DNA from: Betaproteobacteria bacterium
GTDB taxonomy: Bacteria; Pseudomonadota; Gammaproteobacteria; Burkholderiales; Burkholderiaceae_C
Direction of reading: 5' to 3'
NCBI GenBank assembly: GCA_005882155.1
Contig: VBCQ01000300.1
Location: forward strand, 1 to 7,008
DNA: 7,008 nt
The notes under the pieces are model-generated. The model searched no databases, was not told the origin of the DNA, and was given only the letters and a program-made list of their open reading frames with translations. A program made the translations under genes and the position numbers. This document shows positions 6,033 through 7,008 of the stretch, piece after piece. Positions within the stretch are counted from its first letter, which is position 1; each line of letters begins with the position of its first letter.

Positions 6033-6118
6033 TGGTCCCCTCGGTCCGAGTCGAACGGACATGCCCAGCGGGCTCCGGTTTCCGAGACCGGTGCGTATGC
6101 CATTTCCGCCACGAGGGG
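6033..6118 (-). tRNA. Class II tRNA, Leu-like body with CGG (Pro) anticodon
   Basis: 86 nt with every helix intact: acceptor CCCCTCG/CGAGGGG, three-pair D-arm of the tRNA-Leu type (TGGCGGAAATGGCATACGC), anticodon arm CCGGT/ACCGG with loop CTCGGAA, long variable arm GCCC GCT GGGC, T-arm GTCCG/CGGAC, A73 and encoded CCA. The anticodon at 6084-6082 is CGG, which reads the Pro codon CCG; no Leu anticodon has this sequence, although CAG differs by one base. C1-G72 with A73 is the tRNA-Pro pattern, while the D-arm and variable arm are those of tRNA-Leu. Charging could be by LeuRS (which in E. coli ignores the anticodon) or ProRS; the sequence alone does not decide. Confidence 0.88.
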
Positions 6119-6126
6119 TTGGTGAT

Positions 6127-6202
6127 TGGTGCGTCGCCAGGGGCTCGACCCCTGACACGCCGGGGTAAGAGCCCGGTACTCTGCCGCTCGAGTTCGCGAC
6201 GC
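6127..6202 (-). tRNA. tRNA-Lys (CTT) with altered core positions
   Basis: 76 nt, acceptor GCGTCGC/GCGACGC, D-arm ACTC/GAGT, anticodon arm CCGGG/CCCGG with loop CTCTTAC (anticodon CTT, codon AAG), T-arm CAGGG/CCCTG, A73, encoded CCA. All stems pair perfectly. Several nearly universal bases are changed: position 8 is G not T, position 14 is G not A, and position 54 is G (loop GTCGAGC). G18-G19 and T55-C56 are kept, so the elbow could still form. Confidence 0.88.
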
Positions 6203-6221
6203 GTTGAAGATTGCATGTGCT

Positions 6222-6296
6222 TGGGGGTGACCGGCCGGAGTCGAACCGGCACCGGCGGGGTCACATCCCGCAGCTCTGCCATTAAGCTACGGTCAC
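6222..6296 (-). tRNA. tRNA-His (GTG) with extra 3' C and a paired leader/trailer
   Basis: Acceptor GTGACCG/CGGTCAC, D-arm GCTT/GAGC, anticodon arm GCGGG/CCCGC with loop ATGTGAC (anticodon GTG), four-base variable loop, T-arm GCCGG/CCGGC with loop TTCGACT. C73 fits the His discriminator. Four Cs precede the terminal A, one more than the usual C73-CCA, and position -1 is T rather than the G-1 needed for His identity. The leader CTTGGG pairs with CCCAAG at the 3' end, so the acceptor helix can extend beyond the tRNA. Confidence 0.87.
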
Positions 6297-6316
6297 ACCC
6301 AAGTGCACGCACTGCC

Positions 6317-6407
6317 TGGTCTCGGTGGCAGGTCTCGAACCCGCGGCCTCGTGTTCCCGAAACACGCGCGCTGCCATCACGCGCGCTGCCAGCTGCGCCA
6401 CACGGAG
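6317..6407 (-). tRNA. tRNA-Pro (CGG) carrying a 15-nt internal duplication
   Basis: Acceptor CTCCGTG/CACCGAG (one C-C mismatch at 4-69), C1-G72 and A73 as in tRNA-Pro, anticodon arm CGTGT/ACACG with loop TTCGGGA (anticodon CGG, G37), T-arm GCGGG/CCTGC, encoded CCA. It is 91 nt long because the D-arm 3' side and following bases are duplicated: removing one 15-nt unit gives a regular 76-nt tRNA-Pro with D-arm GCGC/GCGC. The insertion lies between D-arm and anticodon arm and would disturb the core, so it may be non-functional. Confidence 0.85.
6363..6391 (-). repeat. Tandem duplication inside tRNA-Pro
   Basis: The 14-base string TGGCAGCGCGCGTG (minus strand) occurs twice with period 15 (6378-6391 and 6363-6376), separated by one base. 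It copies the D-loop end, D-stem 3' strand and first anticodon-stem bases. A replication slippage product is the simplest origin. Confidence 0.95.
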
Positions 6408-6413
6408 CAGGAA

Positions 6414-6488
6414 TGGTTCTCGCGGGTGGGAACGATCCACCGACCTGCGCCTTATCGAGACGCTGCTCTGCCACTGAGCTACACGAGA
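6414..6488 (-). tRNA. tRNA-Ile (GAT) with C33 and altered T-loop
   Basis: 75 nt; acceptor TCTCGTG/CGCGAGA (one T-G pair), D-arm GCTC/GAGC, anticodon stem GCGTC/GGCGC, T-stem GGTGG/CCACC, A73, encoded CCA. The anticodon loop is TCGATAA: anticodon GAT, but position 33 is C instead of the near-invariant T. The T-loop is ATCGTTC, so the conserved T54-A58 pair is swapped to A54-T58. T1-A72 is also rare for bacterial tRNA-Ile. The helices argue that the gene is real, while its function in translation is uncertain. Confidence 0.85.
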
Positions 6489-6502
6489 TCAATCCGATGA
6501 GC

Positions 6503-6578
6503 TGGCTCCCCGACGTGGCTTCGAACCACGGACCTCCTGGTTAACAGCCAGGCGCTCTGCCATCTGCGCTATCGGGGA
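6503..6578 (-). tRNA. tRNA-Asn (GTT)
   Basis: 76 nt; acceptor TCCCCGA/TCGGGGA, anticodon arm CCTGG/CCAGG with loop CTGTTAA (anticodon GTT), variable loop AGGTC, T-arm CGTGG/CCACG with loop TTCGAAG, G73 as usual for Asn, encoded CCA. The D-stem GCGC/GAGC has a G-A mismatch at 12-23. Otherwise the most conventional member of the array. Confidence 0.93.
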
Positions 6579-6585
6579 AATGAAT

Positions 6586-6664
6586 TGGCACCTCGTGCAC
6601 GACTCGAACGTGCGACCTCCGGCTTCGTAAACCGGCGCTCTGAATCCAACTGAGCTAACGAGGT
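6586..6664 (-). tRNA. tRNA-Arg (ACG)
   Basis: 79 nt; acceptor ACCTCGT/ACGAGGT, D-arm GCTC/GAGC with an 11-base loop containing GG, anticodon arm CCGGT/GCCGG with loop TTACGAA (anticodon ACG; A34 would be edited to inosine by TadA), variable AGGTC, T-arm GCACG/CGTGC with loop TTCGAGT, G73, encoded CCA. A1-T72 replaces the usual G1-C72. Confidence 0.93.
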
Positions 6665-6674
6665 TCTGTATTGC

Positions 6675-6750
6675 TGGTGCCGAGAGAGGGCTTCGATCCC
6701 CCGACGCACGCGCCTTCAACGCGCCGCTCTACCTGCTGAGCTATCTCGGC
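6675..6750 (-). tRNA. tRNA-Phe (GAA)
   Basis: 76 nt; acceptor GCCGAGA/TCTCGGC, D-arm GCTC/GAGC, anticodon arm GCGCG/CGCGT with loop TTGAAGG (anticodon GAA), T-arm GGGGG/CCCTC, A73 (Phe identity), encoded CCA. Positions 37-38 are GG rather than the usual AA next to a GAA anticodon, so MiaA-type A37 modification is impossible. The T-loop begins with A (ATCGAAG) instead of T54. Confidence 0.92.
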
Positions 6751-6759
6751 AATCTGATC

Positions 6760-6835
6760 TGGCGCCTCGTGCGGGAGTCGAACCCGCGGCTTCCGACTCG
6801 ACAGGCCGGCACTCTGGCCGCTGAGTTAACGAGGC
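6760..6835 (-). tRNA. tRNA-Asp (GTC)
   Basis: 76 nt; acceptor GCCTCGT/ACGAGGC, D-arm ACTC/GAGT, anticodon arm CCGGC/GTCGG (one G-T pair) with loop CTGTCGA (anticodon GTC), T-arm GCGGG/CCCGC with loop TTCGACT, G73 as expected for Asp, encoded CCA. G37 rather than the commoner A37 is a minor oddity. Confidence 0.93.
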
Positions 6836-6936
6836 ATTCACAAAAAATTCCATCCGGTCACGGGCTCCGGCGCCGCCCAATCGTTGCGGCCGATCTCCAC
6901 CCTCGAGGCGTGAGCTCCACGAGGGCTTCTGTTTGC
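6836..6936 (-). other. 101-nt spacer in the tRNA array, no clear gene
   Basis: This is the only long gap between tRNAs on this side; the others are 6-20 nt. It contains a 6-bp hairpin CCCTCG/CGAGGG (6900-6905, 6920-6925), a 5-bp GCCGC/GCGGC hairpin, and on the minus strand a CCGG...CCGG pair followed by six Ts (6847-6842), too weak for a confident terminator. It has the size of one tRNA plus spacers but no T-loop or CCA, so a lost tRNA is possible. Confidence 0.5.
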
Positions 6937-7008
6937 TGGTATCGCGTGCGGGATTCGAACCCGCCTCCCCACCTTGAAAGAGTGGTGTCCTCCGCCAGCT
7001 AGACGAAC
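6937..7008 (-). tRNA. tRNA-Glu (TTC), 5' end beyond the window
   Basis: Seen from acceptor position 6 to the CCA. The D-arm region (TCGTCTAGCTGGCGGAGGAC) closely resembles bacterial tRNA-Glu; anticodon arm CCACT/GGTGG has loop CTTTCAA (anticodon TTC); variable loop of four bases; T-arm GCGGG/CCCGC with loop TTCGAAT; 3' acceptor ACGCGAT, A73, encoded CCA. The last visible bases GT match the expected 5' acceptor strand. A73 differs from the G73 usual in tRNA-Glu. The first five bases lie outside. Confidence 0.9.

Noticed and set aside
5935..6492. N-terminal extension of the HNH gene to 6492
   Set aside because: The extension reads through five tRNA genes; the ATG at 5934 has a near-ideal ribosome binding site.
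6032..6544. Plus-strand open frames across the tRNA array
   Set aside because: They are antisense translations of tRNA genes, a common source of spurious proteins.

Overview
The window looks like a GC-rich betaproteobacterial chromosome, probably Burkholderiales/Comamonadaceae. This rests on base composition, codon use, and the resemblance of the left-edge genes to the PP2C-kinase plus formate/nitrite-transporter pair of that group. That placement is from family memory, not from a search. Every gene I can support reads on the minus strand, so transcription runs from the right edge to the left edge.

From right to left: (1) 6033-7008, a tight array of tRNA genes, almost all with an encoded CCA: Glu(TTC, cut by the window edge), Asp(GTC), Phe(GAA), Arg(ACG), Asn(GTT), Ile(GAT), Pro(CGG, with an internal duplication), His(GTG), Lys(CTT) and a class II Leu-like tRNA with a CGG anticodon. 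(2) 5428-5934, a small HNH endonuclease gene with a stem-loop upstream and another over its stop codon. (3) 5159-5427, a decayed or unusual tRNA-like stretch followed by a second tRNA-Ile(GAT). (4) 4917-5158, a non-coding structured gap with a 15-bp palindrome. (5) 3780-4916 slipin/SPFH protein, 2821-3717 ClpP-fold (SDH-type) serine protease homologue and 1490-2707 RtcB RNA ligase, an apparent operon with good ribosome binding sites. (6) 382-1236 a FocA/NirC-type transporter and 1-332 the N-terminus of a PP2C-type phosphatase/kinase, which look like part of an unrelated nitrate/nitrite assimilation cluster.

The likely theme of regions 1-5 is RNA damage and repair. RtcB reseals RNAs with 2',3'-cyclic phosphate (or 3'-phosphate) and 5'-OH ends, the products of many anticodon nucleases. 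A slipin paired with a Clp-fold protease resembles the stomatin/stomatin-operon-partner pair. Next to them lies an array of tRNAs whose helices are well kept while many consensus positions (8, 14, 33, 54, 58, 1-72) are changed. A spare or nuclease-resistant tRNA set, or tRNA-like decoys, co-inherited with a tRNA repair ligase is the most interesting reading; it is an inference. No rtcA, rtcR, Rsr/Ro gene or convincing sigma-54 promoter is visible here. The array continues past the right edge.
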